Below are positions 52,153 through 60,141 of a stretch of 64,000 nt of DNA, one piece after another. The position numbers and the translations under genes were made by a program. Numbering within the stretch: position 1 is the stretch's first letter; the number at the start of each line of letters is the position of its first letter. The notes below the pieces were generated by a model, which saw only the letters and a list, made by a program, of their open reading frames with translations, was not told the DNA's origin and searched no databases. Source of the DNA: Hymenobacter sp. DG25B (lineage in GTDB: Bacteria > Bacteroidota > Bacteroidia > Cytophagales > Hymenobacteraceae); assembly GCF_000801315.1 (NCBI RefSeq), contig NZ_CP010054.1:3038001-3102000 (forward strand). Reading direction: 5' to 3'.

Positions 52153-53160
52153 TTATGGGTTGGTAATCTGAAGTACAATCTTGCCGAATTGCTGTCCATT
52201 ATCCATGTGACGCAGGGCGGTTTCGCCCTCAGACAGCGGCAGCACTTCATCTACCACCGGCTTCAGCTGGTGCTCGGTTACCAGAGCCAACAGCTCGGCA
52301 AAATCCTGCTCGGTGCCCATGGTAGAACCCAGGATGGAGAGCTGCTTCCAGAAGATTTTGGCCGGTGCCAGTTGGGGTATAGTGCCCAGCGTACCGCCGT
52401 AAAACACAATGCGGCCACCCGCAGCAGCTACATCCACCAGCTGGGCAAAGGCGGGCCCGGTGGCACTATCCACAATGACATCGAAGGGGCCGCCGGCTTC
52501 TTTAGCTAATGCCATGGCCCAACCCTCGGTTTTGTAGTTGATGCCGCCCTGGACACCTAAAGCAACGGCCCGGGCTATTTTCTCCTCGGAGCCGGAGGTT
52601 ACCCACACCTGCGCACCGCGGGCCACGGCCATTTGCATGGCCAGCAGGGCCACGCCACCACCAATGCCCGTTACCAATACCCGCTCATGAGGCTGCAGAC
52701 CGGCCCGGGTGAAGACGGCCCGGTAGGCCGTGACGCCAGCCAGGGGCAGGGCCGCCGCCTGGGCAAAGCTCAGGTGGGGCGGTATGGGATGTACATATTG
52801 GGCCGGCATCCGCAGGTATTCGGCAAAAGTACCCTGTTCGGGCAAGCCCAAAATAGCAAAGGCCTTGCCCTGAGCCCGGGGGTTTTCGCCCCAGTTATGC
52901 CCGGGGTTGATGAGCACCTTCTGGCCCAGCCAGTCCGACGAAACGCCCTCCCCTACGGCCGAAACCAGACCGGCCCCATCGGAGCCCAGAATGCAGGGAA
53001 ACCGGAGGCCGGCATATTGGCCCTTCTGAATCCAGACGTCGCGGTGGTTGAGGGCGGCGGCGTGCAGCTGCACAAGCATCTCGCCGGGCCCGGCTGCGGG
53101 AGTAGGAACATCACGGAGCTGCAGGGGCTGGTCGATGCCGTCGAGAACTAGGGCTTGCAT
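52153..53160 (-). CDS. Zinc-type/quinone oxidoreductase (MDR superfamily)
   Basis: A 335-aa medium-chain dehydrogenase/reductase. The N-terminal GroES-like domain has LHAAALNHRDVWIQKGQYAGLRFPCILGSDGAG. The cofactor domain has VLVTGIGGGVALLAMQMA (around residue 165) and VDSATGPAFAQLVD. The GxGxxG loop appears as GIGGGVA. Family members reduce quinones or enones with NADPH. The catalytic zinc ligands of alcohol dehydrogenases are not obvious, favouring a zinc-free quinone oxidoreductase. ATG 53160 (MQALVLDGIDQP) is used instead of 53220. It ends just before the palindrome 52081-52137. Confidence 0.88.
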   Translation of the reverse strand: MQALVLDGIDQPLQLRDVPTPAAGPGEMLVQLHAAALNHRDVWIQKGQYAGLRFPCILGSDGAGLVSAVGEGVSSDWLGQKVLINPGHNWGENPRAQGKAFAILGLPEQGTFAEYLRMPAQYVHPIPPHLSFAQAAALPLAGVTAYRAVFTRAGLQPHERVLVTGIGGGVALLAMQMAVARGAQVWVTSGSEEKIARAVALGVQGGINYKTEGWAMALAKEAGGPFDVIVDSATGPAFAQLVDVAAAGGRIVFYGGTLGTIPQLAPAKIFWKQLSILGSTMGTEQDFAELLALVTEHQLKPVVDEVLPLSEGETALRHMDNGQQFGKIVLQITNP

Positions 53161-53244
53161 GCGGGAGGGTATGGGGTGGGAAATAAAACGCGCCGTTGAA
53201 TACGGGTGCTGGCAGGGCAAATAACAAAAAATGTAAACGGCAGG

Positions 53245-53658
53245 CTAGCCGGCAAGGAAACGGGCGCGCAGTTCCGGGGTGGGCAGCCAGCAGGCATCCT
53301 GTTTGCCAAACCACTGGTAGCGGTGGCGGGCAACCCAGCGGTACACGGCATCGCGCAGGGCCTTCGGCAGCCAGATGGCGGCGTAGCTCCAGCGCCAGGG
53401 CCAGGTAAGCTGCCGGGCAATGCGCAAAGCCGCCGTGGAATGGGTATACAGCTGCCCATTCTCCAGCAGCAACACCGAGTCCGGCTCGCCGGCCGGTACG
53501 GCGTGGCCCTGGGCTGCTAACATTGCCTGGCCCTCTGGCGACTGCAGAGATGCGAACCGGAAATGGCCGGTGGGGTCGTGCTGAATCACAAACTGCACAA
53601 ACCCATTGCACAGGTTGCAGACGCCATCAAACAATACAAGAGCCGGGGAAACTGACAT
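53245..53658 (-). CDS. DCC-family thiol-disulfide oxidoreductase (DUF393)
   Basis: A 137-aa protein with the family motif LFDGVCNLCNGFV (Asp11, Cys14, Cys17), a redox-type CxxC near the N terminus. The central region (FRFASLQSPEGQAML) and LLENGQLYTHSTAALRI follow, then a helical C terminus with PWRWSYAAIWLPKALRDAVYRWVA. Its molecular role is poorly known. DCC proteins are often encoded beside or fused to HTTM membrane proteins, and an HTTM gene lies at 54477 on the other strand, with a lipoprotein gene between. ATG 53658 follows a possible weak upstream region; the frame extension to 53757 is rejected. Confidence 0.88.
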   Translation of the reverse strand: MSVSPALVLFDGVCNLCNGFVQFVIQHDPTGHFRFASLQSPEGQAMLAAQGHAVPAGEPDSVLLLENGQLYTHSTAALRIARQLTWPWRWSYAAIWLPKALRDAVYRWVARHRYQWFGKQDACWLPTPELRARFLAG

Positions 53659-53999
53659 GCTGCAAACGAGGAAATATTTTGTTAAGTCTATGTCTTGGCT
53701 GATGCATACGTTTCGGCCTGAAATAAAGCCAAAGGTTCTTTTAGGCTGCCTTGGCAAGCCTTCTGCTACTATACTATCCTGACAAGTAAAAATCTGTTTC
53801 GTTAAAAATACGGAGGCGCTGGCAGACTTATTCCCAATAATCAGTATTTATTCAAGAATAAAAGTGAATCATCCGGCTCAACGGTACGTATAACTGGGCT
53901 ACTTTATTCCCTACTATTAGTATACAACTGGTTGGACGCTTGCCCACTACCAGTCGGCGCTCAGTGCAAGTTTTTCTCTTCACTAACCGAATCCTTTTT
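53659..53999. other. Divergent intergenic region DCC gene / Thr-rich lipoprotein
   Basis: 341 bp, clearly AT-richer than neighbours, with no gene. No clear TAnnTTTG was found at the right spacing for either gene. Short frames here have no domain support. Confidence 0.4.
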
Positions 54000-54350
54000 A
54001 TGAAAAAGCCTTTTGCCTCCGTGGCTATGCTGGCAGCCGTACTCGCGCTGTCCACCGGCCTGTCCTTAAGCTCGTGCAACCGAAACATGTCGACGGACAC
54101 GGGCACTTCTCCCTCCACCGGCACTGATATGAGTACCACGTCCGGCACTTCTACCTCCGGCAGTACCACCGGTACCACTACGGGTATGGAGGGCACCACT
54201 ACATCCGGTACCACTACCGGCACCACCACAGGAACTACCTCGGGCACTACCTCGGGTTCCACTACGGGTATGACAACCACCGGCTCTACTACTGGCTCTA
54301 CCACCAGCAGTACTACCTCGGGCACCACCAGTGGCTCTACCACCCGCTAG
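54000..54350 (+). CDS. Thr/Ser/Gly-rich low-complexity lipoprotein
   Basis: ATG 54000 gives 116 aa. Residues 1-26 form a lipoprotein signal (MKKPFASVAMLAAVLALS...SLSSC, Cys26). The mature part is about 90 residues of low-complexity T, G and S repeats of the type TSGTT, TTGTT and STTG, with only a few Met and Asp, and no aromatic residue. At DNA level it is a run of ACC, ACT, GGC and TCT codons, prone to repeat-length change. It may form a flexible surface stalk and could be O-glycosylated, as Ser/Thr-rich Bacteroidota proteins often are (DS/TA-type sites). No enzymatic function is visible. It stands 127 bp before the HTTM gene on the same strand. Confidence 0.65.
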   Translation: MKKPFASVAMLAAVLALSTGLSLSSCNRNMSTDTGTSPSTGTDMSTTSGTSTSGSTTGTTTGMEGTTTSGTTTGTTTGTTSGTTSGSTTGMTTTGSTTGSTTSSTTSGTTSGSTTR

Positions 54351-54476
54351 CGCACGTTGAATAGCCTAGCCGCCCTTATATCATAGTTAGCTCGGCAGCT
54401 TATCGGAATGCAGGACATTCTGGTGGGCTGCCGCGTTGCGTTTTTTCTCCCCTCCCGCCTTTTGCCCTGGCTTTCT

Positions 54477-56015
54477 ATGCCTCGTGGTGCCGCTGCTTTC
54501 TTACAGAATCCGTTTGCGCTGGATTTGCGGGCACTGGGGCTCCTGCGCATGGCGCTGGCGGCGGTGCTGCTGACTGACTTAGCTATTCGCAGTACTGATC
54601 TGGAAGCGCATTATGCTAACATGGGCGTGCTGCCCCTGCATGTGCTGTTTGCCAATTGCTGGACGCCCTATCAGTTCTCCCTGCACACCATGAGCGGGTT
54701 GTGGCAGGTGCAGGCTATTCTGTTTTTAGTGGCGGCCGGATTTGCCGGGGCCCTGCTGCTGGGCTACCACACCCGCCTGATGACGGTGCTATCCTGGCTG
54801 ATGCTGGTTTCCCTACAAAACCGCAACCCGCTTATTCTGCAGGGCGGCGACGACTTACTGCGGATGCTACTCTTCTGGGGCATTTTTTTACCCTGGGGCC
54901 GCTGCTACTCGCTGGATGCGGGGCGCAAGCCTGTGCCGGCTTCCTTCACGTATTTCAGTGCCGCTACGGTGGCGTATATCGTGCAGCTGGCGCTGCTATA
55001 CTGGTGCACGGCGCTGCTAAAAAGCGGCCCGGAATGGACCCAGGATGGCACTGCCCTATACTATGCGCTTAGCCTGGACCAGATTCTGATGCCCGTAGGC
55101 CGGCTGCTGTACCCGCATAGCGAGCTGCTGCGCCTGCTCACTTTTGGGGCCTACTATACTGAAATGCTGCTGCCCTTTGTGCTGTTTATCCCTTTTCGGG
55201 TAGCCTGGTGGCGCATGGTGTTTATAACGGTGCTTTTCCTGTTTCATATCGGTATCAGCCTCACGCTATTTGTGGGGCTGTTCTACCTGATCAATCTTGC
55301 CTCTCTACTGGCTCTATTGCCGGCTTCTGCGCTGGCCGTGCTGGAACGCCACGGACTGCCGCCGCTGCAACGCCTGCAACAGCGGGTCACTTTCCACACC
55401 ACTGCCTGGCGGAACCGAATTGACCAGTGGCCCCGCCCGATTACCCTGCGCCTGGAAGCTACCTGGCAGCTCCACCGGGGTAGCCGGCAGTTACTGCGGA
55501 GCCTGCGCGAGGGGCTGGTGCTGGGCCTGCTGGTGTATATCTGCTGGTGGAATGTGGATAGCGTGGCGCCCACCCGCCGGCTGTTTTCAGACCATAGCCG
55601 CTGGCTGGGCTACCTCTTCCGGCTGGATCAGCACTGGGGCATGTTTGCGCCCACGGTGTTTAAGGATGATGGCTGGTATATTCTGGAGGCCACCACGGCC
55701 AGGGGGCGGCGCCTGGATTTAAACCGTGGGGCGGCCCCGGTAAACTACCGCAAGCCAGCCTCCGTGGTCAGCCTGTCTCCCAACGACCGGTGGCGTAAAT
55801 ACTCCGAGAATTACCTGTTTATTAACAATGCTTATATGCGGCCTTACTACTGCAACTATCTGCTGCGCATCTGGCAGGAAAGGCTGCCCACTACCCCCAT
55901 CCGGCAGCTGGATGTCGTGTATATGAAGGAAGTTTCCCTGCCCAACTATCAGGTGGCGCCTCCTACGCGGGAAGTGCTGTGCACCTGCGCCCCTACTGTA
56001 CCGGCCAAGCCGTAA
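54477..56015 (+). CDS. HTTM domain membrane protein (vitamin K-dependent carboxylase-like)
   Basis: A 512-aa (from ATG 54477) multi-pass membrane protein. The HTTM (horizontally transferred transmembrane) domain has about eight helices in residues 25-300, with ALDLRALGLLRMALAAVLLTD near the start and the typical YHTRLMTVLSWLMLVSLQNRNPLILQGGDDLLRMLLFWGIF region further on. A C-terminal soluble part (DQHWGMFAPTVFKDDGWYILEATTARGRRLDL) resembles other DCC-linked HTTM proteins. Function is unknown. The human homologue carboxylates Glu, but the bacterial ones differ. ATG 54408 would add 23 residues. The DCC gene at 53245 is its likely functional neighbour. Confidence 0.85.
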   Translation: MPRGAAAFLQNPFALDLRALGLLRMALAAVLLTDLAIRSTDLEAHYANMGVLPLHVLFANCWTPYQFSLHTMSGLWQVQAILFLVAAGFAGALLLGYHTRLMTVLSWLMLVSLQNRNPLILQGGDDLLRMLLFWGIFLPWGRCYSLDAGRKPVPASFTYFSAATVAYIVQLALLYWCTALLKSGPEWTQDGTALYYALSLDQILMPVGRLLYPHSELLRLLTFGAYYTEMLLPFVLFIPFRVAWWRMVFITVLFLFHIGISLTLFVGLFYLINLASLLALLPASALAVLERHGLPPLQRLQQRVTFHTTAWRNRIDQWPRPITLRLEATWQLHRGSRQLLRSLREGLVLGLLVYICWWNVDSVAPTRRLFSDHSRWLGYLFRLDQHWGMFAPTVFKDDGWYILEATTARGRRLDLNRGAAPVNYRKPASVVSLSPNDRWRKYSENYLFINNAYMRPYYCNYLLRIWQERLPTTPIRQLDVVYMKEVSLPNYQVAPPTREVLCTCAPTVPAKP

Positions 56016-56133
56016 GGGCTTAGGCTGATAAGACGGCTGAATAATTGGCAGCAAAAATCAGGCAGCGCCATCTTCCGGGCTCGTACTGCCGTATACAAAG
56101 CCCCAATATCCCGTTCATTCAGTTATCATTCCT

Positions 56134-56454
56134 ATGAAACATCTGCCCCATATAGTACTGGCCCTGGTAGCGGCCACCGCGCTTTCGTCCTGCGACCGAA
56201 GCAAAAGCCCGGGCAAAGACCCGCAGTTTAGCCAGGACTTTACCGATGCCCCACCCGCCCGCTCTACCGACACGAACCTGGACAGCGTAAGCAAAGAGCA
56301 GGACGCGCAAACGCCCATTGGCACCGGCTCCGCTGCCGATATGAAAACCTCTACCGACGCGGCCATCAAGGGTTCCCCCAACGACCCCAACTCGCCGGTA
56401 CAGCGCATGCCCAGCCAGTCTACCGAGCAGCAGGCCTCTACCCGCGAAGAGTAG
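56134..56454 (+). CDS. Small lipoprotein (106 aa), unknown function
   Basis: Begins MKHLPHIVLALVAATALSSC with the lipidated Cys at 20. The mature 86 residues are polar, rich in Ser, Asp, Thr, Pro and Gln (DTNLDSVSKEQDAQ, GSPNDPNSPVQRMP), with no aromatic core, so the chain is probably disordered and envelope-tethered. It shows no recognised domain. A terminator follows at 56467-56506, and the gene is 119 bp after the HTTM gene. A tail with such composition is common in small Hymenobacter-type lipoproteins (general impression). Confidence 0.65.
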   Translation: MKHLPHIVLALVAATALSSCDRSKSPGKDPQFSQDFTDAPPARSTDTNLDSVSKEQDAQTPIGTGSAADMKTSTDAAIKGSPNDPNSPVQRMPSQSTEQQASTREE

Positions 56455-56466
56455 CCAACTACCTTT

Positions 56467-56506
56467 ACAAAATAGCCCGCCAGAATATCTGGCGGGCTAT
56501 TTTTTG
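56467..56506 (+). terminator. Terminator after small lipoprotein
   Basis: Stem AAAATAGCCCGCCAGA / CTGGCGGGCTATTTTT with a short loop, convergent with the DUF885 gene. Confidence 0.85.
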
Positions 56507-56534
56507 TAAGTGATAATCTGAATTCCGGGAGTAG

Positions 56535-58337
56535 TTATTTCTGGGTAGCGGCCCAGGCGTCCATTTTGCGCTCCAGCACTGCCAGGGGCATCACGCCATC
56601 CTTCAGCAGCTCATCGTGGAAGTTGCTCAGGCTGAACTTAGCGCCCAGCTGCTGCTCATACTTGGTGCGCAGTTCCCTGATTTTGAGGGCGCCCACCTTG
56701 TAGGAAAGCGCCTGGCCCGGAATGGCCATGTAGCGCTCAATCTCGGCCGTAGCGCCGTCTTCGCTAATGGCTTCGTTTTCCATCATGTACTTGATGGCCT
56801 GCTCACGGGTCATGTTTTTGGTGTGCATGCCCACGTCTACAACCAGCCGGATGGCGCGGTGCATTTCATCACCCAAAGCTCCCATGTACTGGTAGGGGTT
56901 GGTATAGAGGCCCAGCTCTTTGCCCAGGCTTTCCGTGTACAGGGCCCAGCCTTCGCCCATGGCGCCGTACCAGGCAAAGCGGCGGAACTTGGGCAAGCTG
57001 GTGTTTTCCTGCTGCAGCGAAATCTGGTAGTGGTGCCCCGGAATAGCCTCGTGCAAAAACAGCGACTCCATGCCGGAAGTGATATTGAACGTGGTGGCAT
57101 CCAGAATTGGAATGTAGAACACCCCGGGGCGCGAGCCATCGGGGCTGCCCTGGTTGTATTCGGCCGAGGCGGAGGCGGCGCGGAAGGCCTCCGTCTGCCG
57201 GATTTCGAACGGGGTTTTGGGCGTGCGCCCAAACATCTTCTTCAGGTTGGGGTCGATGGTGGCCTGAATGGCGCGGAAGGCGTTGAGCACATCTTCCGGC
57301 TTTTTGTAGGGCATCAGCTTTTTATCTGTCTTCAGGCTCTGGAAGAAGGCCTGCAAATCACCCTTGAAGCCTACCTGCGTCTTCACTTTTTCCATTTCCT
57401 GGCGAATGCGCTTTACCTCGCTCAGGCCGGTCTGGTATATTTCTTCGGGCGTTTTATCGGTGGTAGTCCAGTATTTAACGTCGTAGCGATACAGCTCGGC
57501 GCCCTGCGGAATGGCGGCAATGCCGGTGCTGGTGCGGGCTTTGGGCAGGTATTCCGTCTTGAGAAAATCGCCCAGCTTTTTGTAGGTGGGTACCAGCTCC
57601 GTGAGAATGGCTTGCTTATATGCCTCCGTGATGCGCTTTTTATCAGCCTCCGCTATGCCTTGTGGCATTTTATTGATGGGGCCGTAGAACAGGCTCTTGG
57701 TGGGGTCCGTGACTACCATGGCCGTCATCTGCGGAATCATTTTTACCACCAGGGCTTTGGGCAGCACCACGCCGGCTTTCATGCCCTGGCGGAAGTTGCT
57801 GATGGCGGTATCGGCCCACACGGAAAAGCCCCGCACACGGCCCAGCCAGTTATCATAGTCCTGCGCCGTTTTAAACGGCTGGTTGCCTTCGCCGGAGCCG
57901 TACTGGCCCATGGTAAGCGGCAGGCCCCAAAACTGCTGAAAAGGCATCATCCAAGTGTTCAGCTGCAGGCCCTCCAGCTTGGTTTCCAGGTCGTATTTAA
58001 AGATATCGTAGCTGATTTTATCATTCTCCGAGAGCTTCTCCCGGTCGTATTTCGCCAGTTGGCTTAGGTAAGACTGGTAGGTAGTGCGCAGCTTCTCCCG
58101 GAACTCCCGGGTGCCGTCGTTGGGCAGCTGGTCGTTGTAGCGGTTATCGCCCTGCGCGGTGGCATCCAGGGGAAAAAGCCGGCTGTTTTCTTCCCAGTAT
58201 TGATCGAAAAGTGTGGCCATATCTTTCATTTCGGTAGCCGTGCTGGCCGTAGCGCCGGCCTCCTGTGGTTGCGTTTGCTGACTACAGCTTCCCAACAGGG
58301 TGCCAGCCAGCAAAGCCGCTAAGGTTACGTGTTTCAT
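56535..58337 (-). CDS. DUF885 family lipoprotein (predicted metal-dependent hydrolase)
   Basis: A 600-aa protein anchored by a lipobox (LAGTLLGSC, Cys18). The family signature HEAIPGHHYQ appears near residue 428, giving an H-x3-x-HH metal-type motif. The segments LFDQYWEENSRLFPLDATAQGDNRYND at the N terminus, QGWALYTESLGKELG-like (here GEGWALYTESLGKELG) and the C-terminal PGQALSYKVGALKIREL are typical of the family. DUF885 enzymes are thought to be zinc peptidases or related hydrolases, though the substrate is unknown. It ends 29 bp from a convergent terminator. ATG 58337 gives a good signal peptide. Confidence 0.88.
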   Translation of the reverse strand: MKHVTLAALLAGTLLGSCSQQTQPQEAGATASTATEMKDMATLFDQYWEENSRLFPLDATAQGDNRYNDQLPNDGTREFREKLRTTYQSYLSQLAKYDREKLSENDKISYDIFKYDLETKLEGLQLNTWMMPFQQFWGLPLTMGQYGSGEGNQPFKTAQDYDNWLGRVRGFSVWADTAISNFRQGMKAGVVLPKALVVKMIPQMTAMVVTDPTKSLFYGPINKMPQGIAEADKKRITEAYKQAILTELVPTYKKLGDFLKTEYLPKARTSTGIAAIPQGAELYRYDVKYWTTTDKTPEEIYQTGLSEVKRIRQEMEKVKTQVGFKGDLQAFFQSLKTDKKLMPYKKPEDVLNAFRAIQATIDPNLKKMFGRTPKTPFEIRQTEAFRAASASAEYNQGSPDGSRPGVFYIPILDATTFNITSGMESLFLHEAIPGHHYQISLQQENTSLPKFRRFAWYGAMGEGWALYTESLGKELGLYTNPYQYMGALGDEMHRAIRLVVDVGMHTKNMTREQAIKYMMENEAISEDGATAEIERYMAIPGQALSYKVGALKIRELRTKYEQQLGAKFSLSNFHDELLKDGVMPLAVLERKMDAWAATQK

Positions 58338-58439
58338 TTAGGGAGAGTTGATTGGATGAACGGAAACGAAAGCTAGCAGATTTTAGGACGAAAGGCAGTA
58401 CTTCCGGGTACAAATACAGCCGGTGGGTTTCACCAAAAA

Positions 58440-58478
58440 CGGCCGTGCCAATGAAGCTTGTCTTCATTGGCACGGCCG
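58440..58478 (-). terminator. Terminator between T9SS gene and DUF885 gene
   Basis: Perfect 17-bp arms (58440-58456 and 58462-58478), 5-nt loop, then TTTTT on the minus strand, ending the T9SS gene at 58505. Confidence 0.9.
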
Positions 58479-58504
58479 CACTCTTTTCCACAATTATTGC
58501 CTGC

Positions 58505-59785
58505 CTAGTTCAGCAGTATTTTCTGACTCATCATGCCGGTAGAGGTCATGGCCTGCACAATATAGATACCGGCTACCGAGGTCCGCAGCGGAATGGTGCG
58601 GGAGAAAGTGCCGGAGGCTTCAGAAGAAAGCTGCTCGGTGTACACTACCCGGCCCATGCTATCCAGCACCCGAATGGCGCGGCAGGTGCCGGGGCTGCGC
58701 AAATCCACATTCAGCGAAGAAAGGTTGCCATACACGGCCAGGGCCTGCGTGCCCTTTCCGGCCTGCACCACCGCCACGTTGGAGTAGCTGAAGGTGCCAT
58801 CGGTATCGGTGGCCTTCAGGCGGTAGTAGCTGATGCCCGCGCGGGGCGTTCTATCAACGAAAGAATAAGAGCGAGTAGTGGACGACTGACCCGCGGCCGG
58901 CACCACGGAAACGGCTTCAAACTGGCGGCCATCCTGGGAGCGTTCTACCGTGAAATTGGCGGAAGCCCGTTCCATGGCCGTAGCCCAGCTCAGCTCTACC
59001 TGCTCATTCACATACTTAGCCGCGAAGCTGATCAGCTCAACCGGCAGGGGGCCGCAGCCATTAATGGCAATAGCCTCCAGGGCATTGGGGTTGCACTCCA
59101 GGCTGGGGTCGGTGGTGGAGGTACAGGCTGTTTCCTGGCCCAGCACGCATACGCGCAGGTTGGGACCAAATAAACCATTCAGCTTGCCCCGGCTTTGCGT
59201 ACGTACGCAGCCATCTATTGCCAAGGCACCAGTTCCTTCCAGGCTGGGGTTGCCCTGCATTACAATCAGGTCACCATCTATATTCACCTCGGAGGCAACT
59301 GTGAGGGTAGATTGGTTGGCAATGGTGATGCTGCAGGTGGCGGTAAGGGGCGCATTAATCAGGGCATCGGCCTTCAGAAAGCTTAGGGAAGTAACCTCCA
59401 CGCTGCCATTAGCCAGTAAGCGTTGCTTGTCGGGCCCGGTTTGCTGGCCAAAGCTTAGCGTACGGCCGGGGGTGGTGGCAGCTTCGGTAATGGAGCCGTT
59501 TGTTCCAATCATTAACACCCCATTATTGCCGGCTACCGTATAATCCTGATCCAGCTGAACGGGGGCGTTGATGATGATGATGTTGTTGCTGACGTCCTGC
59601 CCGTTTACCATTTTATTGGTAGGCACTGGATTGGCATTAGGGGTGCCGGATACCACCCAGGTACCCGGGCTGCTCCAGGCGCCCCCGGTGGCCGTAGTAG
59701 TGTAAACTGTTTGCGCTACCGCTCCTGTTTTGAGCCCGCAGCTCAAGATCAAAAACAGGACAAAAGGAAGTATATAGGTTTTCAT
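58505..59785 (-). CDS. T9SS-secreted protein with type A sorting domain, copy 1
   Basis: A 426-aa exported protein. ATG 59785 gives a signal peptide (MKTYILPFVLFLILSCGLKTGAVAQ). A beta-rich N-terminal region follows with Gly/Asn-rich strands (GTWVVSGTP, NGVLMIGTNGSI). A fibronectin-III/Ig-like segment has LPVELISFAAKYVNEQVELSWATAMERASANFTVERS, and the C-terminal sorting domain has IRVLDSMGRVVYTEQL then GIYIVQAMTSTGMMSQKILLN. The CTD directs secretion through the type IX system and attachment to the cell surface. Paralogous to the gene at 60142 in layout and motif. The cargo function is unknown. The extended frame to 59845 is rejected. Confidence 0.88.
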   Translation of the reverse strand: MKTYILPFVLFLILSCGLKTGAVAQTVYTTTATGGAWSSPGTWVVSGTPNANPVPTNKMVNGQDVSNNIIIINAPVQLDQDYTVAGNNGVLMIGTNGSITEAATTPGRTLSFGQQTGPDKQRLLANGSVEVTSLSFLKADALINAPLTATCSITIANQSTLTVASEVNIDGDLIVMQGNPSLEGTGALAIDGCVRTQSRGKLNGLFGPNLRVCVLGQETACTSTTDPSLECNPNALEAIAINGCGPLPVELISFAAKYVNEQVELSWATAMERASANFTVERSQDGRQFEAVSVVPAAGQSSTTRSYSFVDRTPRAGISYYRLKATDTDGTFSYSNVAVVQAGKGTQALAVYGNLSSLNVDLRSPGTCRAIRVLDSMGRVVYTEQLSSEASGTFSRTIPLRTSVAGIYIVQAMTSTGMMSQKILLN

Positions 59786-60073
59786 GTTCGTCGTAGTTAA
59801 GGTCAAACTTTTTATCTTAAAAGCTTGATATTTATACGACAACACTTATCTTTAGATCATCAACAACGAGCAAAAAAATTTTATAACTGGTCTTATATAT
59901 ATAAATATTCTAATTGAATCAAAATGAATTTATCCTGGCGTAATGTGCTTTAATGCGCTAAAAACCACTTCAAAAACTGCATTTATTTTACAAACTATTC
60001 TAAGAATGAGACAAAAAAATTCATGTAAACGTTCCTGAATTTCCTTTTTGTGTTTACGTTTTGCCACGTGTTA
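59786..60073. other. AT-rich intergenic region between the T9SS genes
   Basis: About 290 bp with low GC and no gene. It holds the likely promoter region of the gene at 58505. Nothing else was recognised before the terminator at 60074. Confidence 0.45.
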
Positions 60074-60125
60074 CCCAGCACAAAGGGCCCCGACAGACAA
60101 ATCTGTCGGGGCCCTTTGTGCTGGG
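60074..60125 (-). terminator. Terminator after T9SS gene copy 2
   Basis: Perfect 23-bp arms (60074-60096 and 60103-60125) with loop ACAAAT, 16 bp after the stop codon. The central 20 bp (60090-60109) differ by one base from those at 44827-44846. Confidence 0.8.
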
Positions 60126-60141
60126 CAGGCAACCAGAAAGC

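Noticed and set aside
56616..58067. 483-codon plus-strand frame antisense to the DUF885 gene
   Set aside because: No recognised domain; the minus strand carries a full-length family member.
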